Notes under the pieces: generated by a model
What the model saw: only the letters and a program-made list of their open reading frames with translations
Database searches by the model: none
What the model was told of the DNA's origin: nothing
Origin: an uncultured Bacteroidales bacterium
Lineage (GTDB): Bacteria; Bacteroidota; Bacteroidia; Bacteroidales; UBA932
Direction of reading: 5' to 3'
NCBI GenBank assembly: GCA_949294195.1
Contig: CASFGK010000009.1
Coordinates: 62,001 to 126,000, forward strand
DNA length: 64,000 bases
Made by a program: the position numbers and the translations under genes
Shown here: positions 1-9,546 of the stretch, piece after piece
How the letters are laid out: the number at the start of each line of letters is the position of its first letter
Position numbering within the stretch: the stretch's first letter is position 1

Positions 1-1183
1 TTGTCACAGCAAGTTCCGGTGTGTCTTTGAAAACATCCTGTTTGAGCTGGATATCAATAAGTTCATTGTTGCTGTTGAATTCAGGGAATCTGCCGTACGC
101 TTTCCCGTAGTGACTTACTGCCATGAATTCGCATTCGCTAAGTTTCTCGGCAAAATTAAGGTTGAAGGAACGGTTGATATATGAGAGGTCTTCATAAGTC
201 TGGGTCCTTTCTCCGAAGCGGTTGATAGGACTGTCCCTGTAGCTTGCGCTAGGCTGGTCGAGTTCATAGAACTGGAACCAGTGGACTCCTTCCGCCCCAT
301 GGGCGACAGCGGTGTAGAGCTGCCATCTGAAATCATCCTCATCAGGTACCTCATACCACAAATGACCGACACTCAGTAAAGTAACGAAAAGTTTCGTACC
401 GGTTTCCCGTGCCACATAGCTGAAGAGGTTCAGGTTTTTCATATAGAGATCCTGATAATATTCCTTATCTACGTAGCTGCACTGTCCGTAATAGTCATAC
501 GATATGATTCTTGCTCCTGAACGGTTGATGAAATCGATCAGTTTGTCCTTGTAGCCGTCCATTCCTTCGCATCCGAGTTTCTCCGGGAACCATTCGTCTT
601 CACCATAAGGGAGCATATTTATGAATGCGGTCAGTGAAGGAATGGCCTCCTGTACTATTTTGAAAGCGGTCACGGCATCTTCCCACTGGTCGGCGTAAGG
701 CTCGTCGCCGACATGGAAACCATACACTGCAGGATGACTTCCGAAATCAGCCATTGCATCCGCAACTCCCTTTTTGAATTCCTCCAGTCCGGCTTCTTCT
801 CCCTTATCCTGTTTTTCCCATATCAGCCTGGTGAAAGTGGTCCTTTCGTCACATACGATTACTTTCAAGCCGGCCTTTGCACATTCATCAAGCAGTTTGA
901 ACATCAGGGATTTGTCTGTCCACCAATAATATTCGAAAGACATCGGGAGGTTGATTCCGCAATCAACCCATTCCTTTACCGCATCGACTTCGCTGCGTTC
1001 TCCGAGCGGGAGATAGTTCCACATGCTGATGTAGTACTTGTTATCCGGATCCGGATCCGGTTTTGTAGGAGTCTCTTCTTCATCATCAGGTATGACAGGA
1101 GTATCTATTTCGACTTTGTCACATCCGATAAACGGGAATAGCGCAAAGAGCAGAAATGTAAAAAGCAATAAATGATTTTTCAT
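1..1183 (-). CDS. Surface lipoprotein with glycoside-hydrolase-like TIM barrel (3' end outside window)
   Basis: Translating back from the ATG at 1183 gives about 394 residues that stay open to base 1, so the C-terminus is missing. Residues 1-20 form a lipoprotein signal with Cys21 (FIGC), followed by an acidic and proline-rich linker (PDPDPD) that would hold the domain off the membrane. The rest reads like a clan GH-A (beta/alpha)8 barrel: a strand and helix pattern with the motif GFHVGDEP near residue 155, where the Glu sits in the usual place of an acid/base residue. The start lies 29 nt after the GH20 gene, so it is the last visible gene of the susC operon. The exact GH family and substrate cannot be read from the sequence; a non-catalytic glycan-binding role is also possible. 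Confidence 0.75.
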   Translation of the reverse strand, partial: MKNHLLLFTFLLFALFPFIGCDKVEIDTPVIPDDEEETPTKPDPDPDNKYYISMWNYLPLGERSEVDAVKEWVDCGINLPMSFEYYWWTDKSLMFKLLDECAKAGLKVIVCDERTTFTRLIWEKQDKGEEAGLEEFKKGVADAMADFGSHPAVYGFHVGDEPYADQWEDAVTAFKIVQEAIPSLTAFINMLPYGEDEWFPEKLGCEGMDGYKDKLIDFINRSGARIISYDYYGQCSYVDKEYYQDLYMKNLNLFSYVARETGTKLFVTLLSVGHLWYEVPDEDDFRWQLYTAVAHGAEGVHWFQFYELDQPSASYRDSPINRFGERTQTYEDLSYINRSFNLNFAEKLSECEFMAVSHYGKAYGRFPEFNSNNELIDIQLKQDVFKDTPELAVT

Positions 1184-1212
1184 ACAATTTTCGGTTTATA
1201 ATTCAAGTGTCA

Positions 1213-2841
1213 TTATTCACAGTCATTTGCAGGACCATAGTTTATTCCTTTGGAGTCCCATATCTTCATGAGTTTCGGGAGAGGGCCCTCCTTGAATTTT
1301 CTGTAATCCTTGTGCTGAGGCTCGGTCCAGCCAGCTTCAGCTATGGCGGCTATACGGGGAAATGCCTGATAGAACATTTTTTCATCTGTCCTTATCCACT
1401 CTGTCCATAGCTGGGCGCCGCATCCTATTATCTTGCTGTGCAGGCCTTCCGGGAGATCGGGAGGAATAGGGCTGAAGTTGTAGGAATTCTCGAATGGCAG
1501 CCTGTTATAGTCATAGTCAAGGTATGAACACATGTTGTAGGAGTTGACTATGTCATAACCTCTTTCGGCAGCATCCTTGATTTGAGAGATATCCCCCATC
1601 CAGAACTGGATGATAGTACCTTCCTTAAGTTGTCCTCCGCTGTCTGCCACTCCAGTTACTTTCTCGTGCGGGTTGCGGCCTATGTCGCTCCAGCCCATCA
1701 TTCTTCTCCCTTTTGATGCTATGTAGTCGGACATTCTGTTCGTGAAATCCAACTGGACATCAGAGAGAGTCTTTATGTCATGTTCTTTCATGTATTTCCT
1801 GATTGCCGGAGAGTTTTTCCATACACCGAATGAAGCTTCGTCACCGCCTATATGTATGACCTGACTTGGGAAAAGTTCCATTACTTCATCAAGGACGTCG
1901 TGGAGGAAGGATATGACTTTAGGATCAGTGACGTTCAGCATGTCAACGGCTTCTGCACTGAAATAGCACGGTACCTTTATCTGTTTTCCTACAGTGCCGA
2001 GCCATGGGTATGAAGCGATTGCAGCACTTGAATGTCCGGGCATTTCTATCTCAGGCATTACAGTGATATGCCGCTGGTCTGCATAATCAAGTATCTCCTT
2101 GATCTGATCCTGGGTATAGAACCCTTCGTGGGGAGTCGGATCATAGTCTTTCCCCCTCCATTCAAGCTGGGTGGAGTCTCTCCTGCTTCCTACTTCCGTG
2201 AGCAGGGGATATTTCTTTATTTCTATTCTCCAGCCGGGGTCGTCAGTCAAATGCCAGTGGAACACGTTCATTTTCAGTCTGGCCATTTCGTCAAGGAAAA
2301 TCTTCACATTCTTCATCCCCCTGAAGTTTCTGGCATCGTCAAGCAGGAAAGAGCGCCACTGGAAAGCAGGCCAGTCATTGATTTCACCGTTCCTTACAGC
2401 CATGACTGAAGCGATGCTGTCGGTGATTATCATCTGACGCAGGGACTGGATTCCATAGAAGATACCCTTTGCATCCGCTGCAGATATTTCTATTCTCCCT
2501 GCTGTCCTGATTCTGTACTGTCCTGGAATACTGTCCAGTGCCGGATCTTTTTTCAGTGTGATTTTTCCGGATTCCTTTCCTTTTTTAAGGACTGCGATGA
2601 TATCATTGTCATCAGCAAGATATTCTTTCAGCATTGATGCCTCCGGGGCAAATTCTTCAGGAAAAGCGACTGCAACCTTTTCCGGCAACGTTGTCAACCC
2701 ACTGTCGTATGTGATTTCTTGTGGATGTGGAATGATTTGATATTCAATAGCTTCTGCGGACTCTGACTTTTTATGGCTGCATGAAACCATCAAGGCACAG
2801 GCAAAAATGACCAGAGCCGGTCCTGGAGTGAGAAAATTCAT
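1213..2841 (-). CDS. Beta-N-acetylhexosaminidase, GH20 lipoprotein
   Basis: This 542-residue protein should remove terminal beta-linked GlcNAc or GalNAc from glycans. It has a lipoprotein signal with Cys21 (MVSC), a GH20b-like N-terminal domain at about 33-150 and the catalytic TIM barrel from about 160. The substrate motif HWHLTDD is at 195-201, and the catalytic pair of the family, Asp334-Glu335 in HIGGDE, is intact, which fits substrate-assisted catalysis with retention. It lies downstream of susD after a 132-nt gap holding a strong hairpin. With the lipid anchor it is probably at the outer membrane or cell surface, feeding the SusCD pair. Family assignment is firm; the natural substrate is inferred. 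Confidence 0.94.
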   Translation of the reverse strand: MNFLTPGPALVIFACALMVSCSHKKSESAEAIEYQIIPHPQEITYDSGLTTLPEKVAVAFPEEFAPEASMLKEYLADDNDIIAVLKKGKESGKITLKKDPALDSIPGQYRIRTAGRIEISAADAKGIFYGIQSLRQMIITDSIASVMAVRNGEINDWPAFQWRSFLLDDARNFRGMKNVKIFLDEMARLKMNVFHWHLTDDPGWRIEIKKYPLLTEVGSRRDSTQLEWRGKDYDPTPHEGFYTQDQIKEILDYADQRHITVMPEIEMPGHSSAAIASYPWLGTVGKQIKVPCYFSAEAVDMLNVTDPKVISFLHDVLDEVMELFPSQVIHIGGDEASFGVWKNSPAIRKYMKEHDIKTLSDVQLDFTNRMSDYIASKGRRMMGWSDIGRNPHEKVTGVADSGGQLKEGTIIQFWMGDISQIKDAAERGYDIVNSYNMCSYLDYDYNRLPFENSYNFSPIPPDLPEGLHSKIIGCGAQLWTEWIRTDEKMFYQAFPRIAAIAEAGWTEPQHKDYRKFKEGPLPKLMKIWDSKGINYGPANDCE

Positions 2842-2894
2842 GTTCTGTGTATTTGTAAAGTCATTAAAAACTTTTGTCGGTTCGTTTGGCTTTT

Positions 2895-2937
2895 ATTCTT
2901 GAACCGGCAGGGACTTATCCCTGCCGGAAACAAGAAT
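2895..2937 (-). promoter_or_regulatory. Intercistronic hairpin between susD and GH20
   Basis: A perfect 10-bp stem (CCGGCAGGGA at 2904-2913 with TCCCTGCCGG at 2918-2927, 4-nt loop) is flanked by a second pairing block (ATTCTTG at 2895-2901 with CAAGAAT at 2931-2937). No T-tract follows on the minus strand. It looks like an attenuator or a 3'-end-protecting structure that would keep susCD mRNA above that of the hydrolase genes, rather than a full terminator. Confidence 0.6.
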
Positions 2938-2973
2938 GGAACATCAGATTTGTTCGTGTCGGGTTATAGTATT

Positions 2974-4527
2974 CTAATAACCTGGATTCTGCTCAATGGC
3001 TCCATGACTGGATATGATGGCAGAAGTAGGTATAGGATAGCGCTCGAAATTGTCGTTGCCGATATATTGGACCTGATGGTAGAATTCGCATTTTTCTCTC
3101 ATTTTTTCATTCCAGAGATCATTTCTGATAAGGTCAAGACGACGGAAATCGTTTTCCCACCAGAGTTCGTGTGCGCGCTCTTCCAGCAGAGTGTCCATGA
3201 AGTTGGTATCGGAAACTTCTTCATCTCCTATCTGGTATGGCTGCAGTCCTGCTCTTGTCCTGATCCTGTTTATGAGATCTACCGCTTCCTGTGTGACACC
3301 GTCCTGTTTGTATATTGCTTCGGCAAGCAGTGTAAGGACATCGGCATATCTGTATACGATAAAGTCAAGATCGCTGTCATATCCTGTGGTGTTCGGGTCG
3401 ATTTCGTATTTTACAGCGGCAGGGCCCCAGAAGAGGGTGTTTTCTCCGGATTCCACGCCATTGACATAGTCATGTTCATAGCTGTGGTGGATGAATTCAC
3501 CGTTGGCATCCCTATACTGGTTGGATATGTAGTCTGAAATGACGAGCTGTTCGTCAGCGATTCTGAGATCACCTTCCTCGAAACTGTGAAAGAAAGGCCA
3601 TGTCAGGGCGTTGCCGTTCCAAGCCTGTGTGGCGGTTCCTGTCGCATAGTCGCCCGGAAGGCTGTTTGCAACAAAGACACCTGTTCCGTCACATACACCG
3701 CGCTTTGCGACACAGGCCCAGATTGTCTCCTTGTTGCCTTCTCCGGCAAAAGTGAACAGTTCCTTGTAGCTCGGCATGATTTCAAACCCGTATTTCGGAT
3801 CCATCAGTTCTCTGGCTTCCGCTTCAGCCCGGTCCCAATATCTTTTCTGCATATAGAACTTGAGCAGCAGCATGTGTCCGAGCGCCTGTGTAAAGCGGCC
3901 GTAGTTCGCATCGCCGTAGTTGTATATTACATCCAGATCCGGAATGGCTGCGGTGATATTGCCCACAATATAGTCTTCCATTTCTTCTTCAGTGGCTCTC
4001 GGGTAGTCCTGCTCATTGTTCGGATCGTTGAGGACTTCTACAGGAACCAGAGGAATCGGCCCGTAGAAATTCCAGAGCTGGAGAGCAAGCCATCCTTTCG
4101 CAAGTCTTATTTCCGCTATCTGGCGGGCTCTTGTCTTCTGATCAGAAGAGGGGAGTTCGGATATGGTCACTTCGGTCTGTTCCAGTCTTGAGAGTTTGGT
4201 ATAGTAGCTGTTCCACGGCTCTACCAGCTTGTCCATATCCAGACGGTAGTTGCCCCAGTTCCAAGGGAACCAGTGGTAGGCTTTGGAGATTGTGATATCA
4301 TCGCAGCCATTGGCCTGCGTCATAGAGAAATATCCGGCCCATTGCCCGAGACGGAACACTTCGTATGCACTTCCTATGACGAGCAGTTCGGCATCTTTCT
4401 CACTTTGCGGGAAGATCGTGTCATTGACGCTGCCGAAATCTTCCGATACGAGTGAACAGCTGCCTATTGCTGCAGAGCAGCATGCAAGTGCTGTTGCGGA
4501 TAATATGATGTTGATATATTTCTTCAT
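2974..4527 (-). CDS. SusD/RagB family nutrient-binding outer-membrane lipoprotein
   Basis: A 517-residue SusD homologue, the surface lid that captures glycan and hands it to the SusC channel. The lipoprotein signal ends at Cys24 (IGSC). Helix-rich TPR-like segments follow, and the C-terminal part has the typical features: NRIRTRAGL near residue 430, LLEERAHELWWENDFRR and the closing YPIPTSAI segment. It starts 13 nt after the susC stop, so the two are co-transcribed and probably co-translated in ratio. No binding residues can be assigned by eye, since SusD ligand sites diverge widely. Confidence 0.95.
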   Translation of the reverse strand: MKKYINIILSATALACCSAAIGSCSLVSEDFGSVNDTIFPQSEKDAELLVIGSAYEVFRLGQWAGYFSMTQANGCDDITISKAYHWFPWNWGNYRLDMDKLVEPWNSYYTKLSRLEQTEVTISELPSSDQKTRARQIAEIRLAKGWLALQLWNFYGPIPLVPVEVLNDPNNEQDYPRATEEEMEDYIVGNITAAIPDLDVIYNYGDANYGRFTQALGHMLLLKFYMQKRYWDRAEAEARELMDPKYGFEIMPSYKELFTFAGEGNKETIWACVAKRGVCDGTGVFVANSLPGDYATGTATQAWNGNALTWPFFHSFEEGDLRIADEQLVISDYISNQYRDANGEFIHHSYEHDYVNGVESGENTLFWGPAAVKYEIDPNTTGYDSDLDFIVYRYADVLTLLAEAIYKQDGVTQEAVDLINRIRTRAGLQPYQIGDEEVSDTNFMDTLLEERAHELWWENDFRRLDLIRNDLWNEKMREKCEFYHQVQYIGNDNFERYPIPTSAIISSHGAIEQNPGY

Positions 4528-4540
4528 GATATTGGGTTGC

Positions 4541-7500
4541 TTAGAATGTTACATCGATACCGATATTAAAGCTTCTTACATTAGGATAGTCATATGCTCC
4601 TCCGTCTCCTGTTTCAGGATCAAGACCTTTCCATCCTTTTGTGGCAATATAGAACGGGTTGTTCACTTCCACGTATACACGCAGTCTGTCAAGGATGTTC
4701 TTAGGGACAGGAATAGTGTAGCCGAGGGTGATGTTACGGCAGCGGATCCATGTCATCTTGCTGAGGAAGAAGTCACCGTTACCATAAGTCGAACTTCCGA
4801 AAGGAGCAGGATATTTTCCGTCCTGATTGTCATGTCTCCAGGTATCCCAGAAGCTGACAGGAGCAGACGCGTACGATGTGAAGAGTCCGCCGCCGTATGA
4901 CCACAGGTCATAGTAGCTACCCCATTTTGTCACACCTACCTGGCCATAGAAATACATGTTGAGATCAAATCCCTTGTATCGTAATGTGTTGTTGAATCCG
5001 AACATGAAATCTGGGTCGCTTGAACCGCGGAATACCATATCGTTGTCATCCAGCTTGCCATCGTTGTTCAGGTCCACCAGTTTGATCTGTCCTGGAAGCA
5101 GCCCCGGCATGTGGGCAGGAACTTCTTCCCCAGCCTGAAGCAGGCCGTCGCTTACATAAGTGTAGATACTCCTGATAGGATGATCGGCTCTTTCATAGAC
5201 TCTCGGATCCCAGGTCGGGTCTCTTTCAAGCCAGCGGTCACGGTACAGTGACAGAGTGAAGTTGCTTGTCCATTCAAAGTCCCTGTTGGTGATGTTCACG
5301 GTATTGAGTGTGAGCTCGAAGCCCTGGCTCTGGGTCTTTCCTATATTTGCAGCCATGCTTCCGATGAAGCTGTAGTATGGAAGCGCCCTGCTTCCGAGCA
5401 GGTCAGAAATCTGGCGGTAGAAGTATTCTGCCGAAAGGGTGATTCTGTTCCTGAACAGACCGAGGTCGAGACCTACGTTGACTTCTGTTGTTGTCTCCCA
5501 TGTAATCTGCGGGTTGCCCAGCTGACTTGCCCACGCTCCTTTGTTGCCGACTCCTCCGATAGCATCTACGAAACCTCCCTGTATATTGTAGAGGTTCTGT
5601 ACCCTGTTGCCTATATTGGAGTTACCGGTCTGTCCGAAGCTGGCACGGAGTTTACCGTCAGAAAGCCATCTCACGTTTTCCATGAAAGGTTCGTCGCTGA
5701 ATCTCCATCCCAAAGACACGGATGGGAAAAATCCCCAGCGGTAGTCGGGATTGAAGTTGGATGCACCGTCTGCACGTACTGTGGCGGTCAGGAGATAGCG
5801 CCCTTTAAATGAGTAGTTTACTCTGGCAAAGAATGATTCGAGGGCATTCTTGTTTGCATTTGATCCCACGGACGGAGTAGGGTAGGCACCGGCACCGAGA
5901 TTGTTGAACAGGAATGAATCCGAGAAGAAATCCTGGTTTCCTGCCCAGAATTCTTCGTAGTTGAACTGCTGGTATGAGAATCCGGCCAGGACGTTGAGGT
6001 TGTGATAGCCGAAGTCCCCGTTGTAGTTGGCTGTGAGGTCCATCAGGTAGTCGTTCCTGTCGCTCTGCGCGATCTGGGCCTTACCGTTGACATCCGCTCC
6101 GAACTTTGTTGTAGTCGGAAGGTAGAATTTGCGTTTCTGGAACTGGCGGTCTATACCGAGATTTGCCTTCAGCACGAGTCCTTTTACAGGCTCCACCTGG
6201 ACATATCCCTGCAGGAGAGCACGGTCCTTGATGGTCTTGTCGGTTATTTCCAGAAGGGAAATAGGGTTAGGGTTTGTAGTTTGTGCCGGGTTCTGGGAGT
6301 AGTTGCCGTTTTCGTCATATATCGGAATGGTAGGGCTCCATGTCAGGGCAAGCCCCAGTATTCCTTTATCCTGATCGGTTTCATTCCCGAGAGGAACGTT
6401 GTCATATGAGTTCCTTGAAAGGTTGAATGTCACTCCGGCCTTTACATATTTTCCTATCTGCTGGTCAAGATTGATTCTGGCTGTGAAACGCTCTGCATCG
6501 TTGTTCTTGATGATACCCTTCTGGTTCATATAGCTGAGTGATGCAAGATAGCGGGTCTTGTCAGTACCTCCGTTTACTGAAACGTTGTGATTCTGCATTA
6601 TGCCGGTACGGCTTATTTCCTTTATCCAGTCCGTTCCGTTTCCAGCCTGTGCGATCTGCTCTTCCGTATACGGGAATGTGAATACATTGTCAGGAACGGA
6701 AGCTGAATCTCCGATTCCGATATAGCCTTCATATACACCGAGTCCGTTTGTCTTGAGGTAGTTTTCGTAACCCTGCGCATTGGCTCCTTTCATGTATTCT
6801 GCGGCATTCATCATTTCGTATGACTGAGCCATCTTCTGGATGGAAACGTTACCTGAATACTGAACGCGAGCCTTGCCTTCCTTGCCTCTTTTTGTAGTAA
6901 TGAGAATCACTCCGTGGCCTGCCTTCGCTCCGTAGATCGCTGTTGCGCTGGCATCCTTGAGGACTTCGATTGATTCGATATCGTTAGGGTTGAGGAAAGC
7001 GAGTATGTTGTCTGTATTTCCGTTTACATACTGTGATCCGGAACCAAGGTTTCCGCTGTCGCTGATAGGCATTCCGTCAACTATGAACAGAGGGTCATTT
7101 CCTGCTCCGGTAGATGCTTCACCTCTGATTCGGAAGCTGGCGCCGCCGCCAGGCTGGGCACTGGTCTGGTTTACATAAAGACCGGCCGCCTTGCCGGCAA
7201 GCATGTGGCTGACGCTGTTTACTGAGTTTATAGGCTCGTCATCCATTGAAACAGAAGAAATGGAACCGGTGAGGTCTTTCCTGCGCTGTGTGCCGTATCC
7301 GACTACCACGACTTCATCCAGGGCTTCACGGTCTTCTCTCATTGTAACGTTGAGTCTGTGTCTTCCGTTAAGTTCGATATTCTGTGTGACAAAACCGAGG
7401 AAGGATACTTCGATTGTCGTTTCAGGGGTTACAGAAAGGGAATAACCTCCGTTATTGTCGGTGATGGTTCCTTCATTTGTCAGTTTGTTGACGACATAGG

Positions 7501-7873
7501 CGCCTATGATAGGCTCTCCGTTACCGTCCATGACTGTTCCTTCCAGACTGTAGACTCCTGATTCAGCATTCTGTGCTGTCCTTGGGGAGAGGATTATCTG
7601 GTTGTCTACGATCTTGTAGGATATATTGGTGTCTCTGAACAGCTGGTCCAGAACCTGTGAAAGAGACCGGTTACGGGCTCTGATATCTACTCTTTTGCCC
7701 AAGTCAAGAGACTTGTCGGCAATGAGGAAACTGTATCCGCTCTGCTCTTCTATCTGGTCAAGTGCCTTTTCTATAGGCGTATTGTTGAGAGAAAGCGATA
7801 CCGACGGCTGGGCAAAGACGGCTGTGGAGAGAAACAGCAATGCCGCCGTTACTATGGTATTGACTAATTTCAT
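4541..7873 (-). CDS. SusC/RagA TonB-dependent transporter with STN signalling domain
   Basis: At 1110 residues this is a full-length SusC. The order is signal peptide 1-22, a secretin/TonB short N-terminal (STN) domain at about 25-96, a carboxypeptidase-regulatory-like domain at 108-180, the SusC hallmark DEVVVVGYG at 186-194, a plug domain to about 330, and the beta-barrel ending in an aromatic terminal strand (IGIDVTF). The STN domain is what distinguishes transporters that report substrate through a FecR-type anti-sigma factor, and fecR and an ECF sigma gene lie immediately upstream. The protein should therefore both import glycan with TonB energy and signal its presence. Confidence 0.97.
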   Translation of the reverse strand: MKLVNTIVTAALLFLSTAVFAQPSVSLSLNNTPIEKALDQIEEQSGYSFLIADKSLDLGKRVDIRARNRSLSQVLDQLFRDTNISYKIVDNQIILSPRTAQNAESGVYSLEGTVMDGNGEPIIGAYVVNKLTNEGTITDNNGGYSLSVTPETTIEVSFLGFVTQNIELNGRHRLNVTMREDREALDEVVVVGYGTQRRKDLTGSISSVSMDDEPINSVNSVSHMLAGKAAGLYVNQTSAQPGGGASFRIRGEASTGAGNDPLFIVDGMPISDSGNLGSGSQYVNGNTDNILAFLNPNDIESIEVLKDASATAIYGAKAGHGVILITTKRGKEGKARVQYSGNVSIQKMAQSYEMMNAAEYMKGANAQGYENYLKTNGLGVYEGYIGIGDSASVPDNVFTFPYTEEQIAQAGNGTDWIKEISRTGIMQNHNVSVNGGTDKTRYLASLSYMNQKGIIKNNDAERFTARINLDQQIGKYVKAGVTFNLSRNSYDNVPLGNETDQDKGILGLALTWSPTIPIYDENGNYSQNPAQTTNPNPISLLEITDKTIKDRALLQGYVQVEPVKGLVLKANLGIDRQFQKRKFYLPTTTKFGADVNGKAQIAQSDRNDYLMDLTANYNGDFGYHNLNVLAGFSYQQFNYEEFWAGNQDFFSDSFLFNNLGAGAYPTPSVGSNANKNALESFFARVNYSFKGRYLLTATVRADGASNFNPDYRWGFFPSVSLGWRFSDEPFMENVRWLSDGKLRASFGQTGNSNIGNRVQNLYNIQGGFVDAIGGVGNKGAWASQLGNPQITWETTTEVNVGLDLGLFRNRITLSAEYFYRQISDLLGSRALPYYSFIGSMAANIGKTQSQGFELTLNTVNITNRDFEWTSNFTLSLYRDRWLERDPTWDPRVYERADHPIRSIYTYVSDGLLQAGEEVPAHMPGLLPGQIKLVDLNNDGKLDDNDMVFRGSSDPDFMFGFNNTLRYKGFDLNMYFYGQVGVTKWGSYYDLWSYGGGLFTSYASAPVSFWDTWRHDNQDGKYPAPFGSSTYGNGDFFLSKMTWIRCRNITLGYTIPVPKNILDRLRVYVEVNNPFYIATKGWKGLDPETGDGGAYDYPNVRSFNIGIDVTF

Positions 7874-7924
7874 ATACTTATCGGTTAATTGTGTTGGGGT
7901 TTAATGATTGTCCGAAAATCATTT

Positions 7925-8962
7925 TTACCGTTTTTCCAGCCAGACTTCGATCCTCTGCCGTTCAAGCACATCTCCGTCCTGTCTCAGAGGAGCGTAGCTT
8001 TCATAGCGTATCGGAGCCGCCATTTTCAGATATCCCATCACCTGCTGGATGGTTTCGTCTTCGAAAGTGATGCGGCATCTGTACTGGTCGGAAAGTTTGT
8101 ATGGATCATGGAATATGAAATCTATGTTGTATCTGCGTCCGAGACGGTCAAATACTTCTTCCATAGGTGCATTCCTGAATATGATTTTCCCTTGAGTCCA
8201 TGCGGTCTTTTCTATGGTATTTACATGCTTGATCCGCAAAAGATTGTCATAAGTCGAGTACAGTCCTGACTCTCCCGGGTCAAGCTGGCATTTCACCTCT
8301 CCGCCGAGAAGCAGGGACACCGAACCTTCTACCAGAGTGGTTTCCACTTCCTTTTCATCGCTGTAGGCCGAGACATTGAATTGCGTCCCGTGCGCTACTA
8401 CGTCCAGTCCTGAGTCTGTCCTGACGAGAAAAGGGTGTTTGCTGTCAGACTCTACATCGAAGAAAGCTTCTCCAGTCAGTCTGACCTCCCGCTTTCCGTT
8501 CCGGAATGTGACGGGATAGCTGACAGTGCTTCCCGAGTTGATCCACACTGTGGAATGGTCAGGCAGTTCGACTGAAGTGACAGTTCCAGGCGCGGCGCTT
8601 ATGTTCTGCCAACTGGTGTAGTCAAGCATGTTTTTCAGTTCCAGATTCCTGTACACAAGGGCTCCGACTGTAAAAAACAAAGGAAGAATCATGACGGCAC
8701 AGGCTTTTAGGAAGAAATTGCCGACCCTTTTTCGGGACTCGTATTTGCCGGCCTTCTGCATCATTTTCCTGTACCCTTTTTCCGTGTCAAATCCGGACAG
8801 CCCGGCTATCCGCTTTTCAAGCGATGCTATTTCCTTTACTGTTTCCATTTCCTTTCTGTTCTCTTCAGAACATGCCAGAATATCCCGGATCCGATCGTCC
8901 TCCTCCGGAGTAGTCAATCCGCTGCACTGCTTGAAGAAAAGGATTTCCTTGCTGTTTTTCAT
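7925..8962 (-). CDS. FecR family anti-sigma factor
   Basis: This 345-residue inner-membrane protein has a cytoplasmic N-terminal anti-sigma segment (1-80), a single membrane helix at about 82-104, a periplasmic FecR domain at about 120-225 and a DUF4974-type C-terminal domain at about 270-340 that would contact the STN domain of SusC. It lies 4 nt after the sigma gene and 51 nt before susC. The expected circuit is substrate in SusC, STN to FecR contact, release of the ECF sigma factor and transcription of the susC operon. All domains appear intact. Confidence 0.95.
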   Translation of the reverse strand: MKNSKEILFFKQCSGLTTPEEDDRIRDILACSEENRKEMETVKEIASLEKRIAGLSGFDTEKGYRKMMQKAGKYESRKRVGNFFLKACAVMILPLFFTVGALVYRNLELKNMLDYTSWQNISAAPGTVTSVELPDHSTVWINSGSTVSYPVTFRNGKREVRLTGEAFFDVESDSKHPFLVRTDSGLDVVAHGTQFNVSAYSDEKEVETTLVEGSVSLLLGGEVKCQLDPGESGLYSTYDNLLRIKHVNTIEKTAWTQGKIIFRNAPMEEVFDRLGRRYNIDFIFHDPYKLSDQYRCRITFEDETIQQVMGYLKMAAPIRYESYAPLRQDGDVLERQRIEVWLEKR

Positions 8963-8966
8963 TTTC

Positions 8967-9497
8967 CTATATTTTTTTCAGTTCTGTTTCCAGTTCTTTT
9001 TCTGCATAGTTCACATACCTTTTGGCCGTACGTACGGAGATACCCATGATTTCCGCAATTTCATCATAAGTCTTGCCCTCATATCTGTTCATCTCGAATA
9101 CTGTTCTATATGCGTCCGGAAGTGAATCAAGAGCTTTTGACAGCATTTTCTCCAGTTCGGCCCTGGTATATATTTCTTCAGGAGTCTGTCCGTTGCCGGA
9201 TGGATCGCCCTTCCGGTAGGAACTTATGTATTTCCTGTAGGACGAGTTTGCCCTGAGATGGTCTATGCAAAGATTGTGTACTGTGGATGCCAGATAGTTC
9301 CGTATGGAACTGCTGATGACGATCTTCTCTTTTTTCGCCCATAGCTGGGCAAACGCCTCCTGCACGATATCTTCGCATACGGCCTCGTTTTTCACAAGAC
9401 TTTTTGCAAATACGCACAAAGGCGGATAATACACCTGGAAAAGCTTCTTGAAGGAAGCCTCATCTTCTCCCAATATGTATCCAAGAGAGATTTTCAT
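8967..9497 (-). CDS. ECF RNA polymerase sigma factor (FecI-like)
   Basis: A 176-residue extracytoplasmic-function sigma factor. Region 2 spans about 10-80, with the conserved DIVQEAFAQLW segment that contacts core polymerase, and region 4 spans about 120-172 with a helix-turn-helix (YDEIAEIMGISVRTAKRY) for the -35 element. Only regions 2 and 4 are present, as expected of ECF factors. The adjacent fecR and STN-bearing susC make it the local regulator of this glycan locus. Group and promoter sequence are not deducible here. Confidence 0.95.
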   Translation of the reverse strand: MKISLGYILGEDEASFKKLFQVYYPPLCVFAKSLVKNEAVCEDIVQEAFAQLWAKKEKIVISSSIRNYLASTVHNLCIDHLRANSSYRKYISSYRKGDPSGNGQTPEEIYTRAELEKMLSKALDSLPDAYRTVFEMNRYEGKTYDEIAEIMGISVRTAKRYVNYAEKELETELKKI

Positions 9498-9514
9498 AGA
9501 TTCAAGCGAAACGG

Positions 9515-9522
9515 CAAAAATA
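9515..9522 (-). promoter_or_regulatory. Possible -7 element for the sigma gene
   Basis: TATTTTTG on the minus strand fits the Bacteroidota -7 consensus TAnnTTTG and lies 17 nt before the sigma ATG. No TTG is seen at the -33 spacing, so confidence is low. Confidence 0.35.
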
Positions 9523-9546
9523 GATTTTTATTTCCACATCTTGAAT

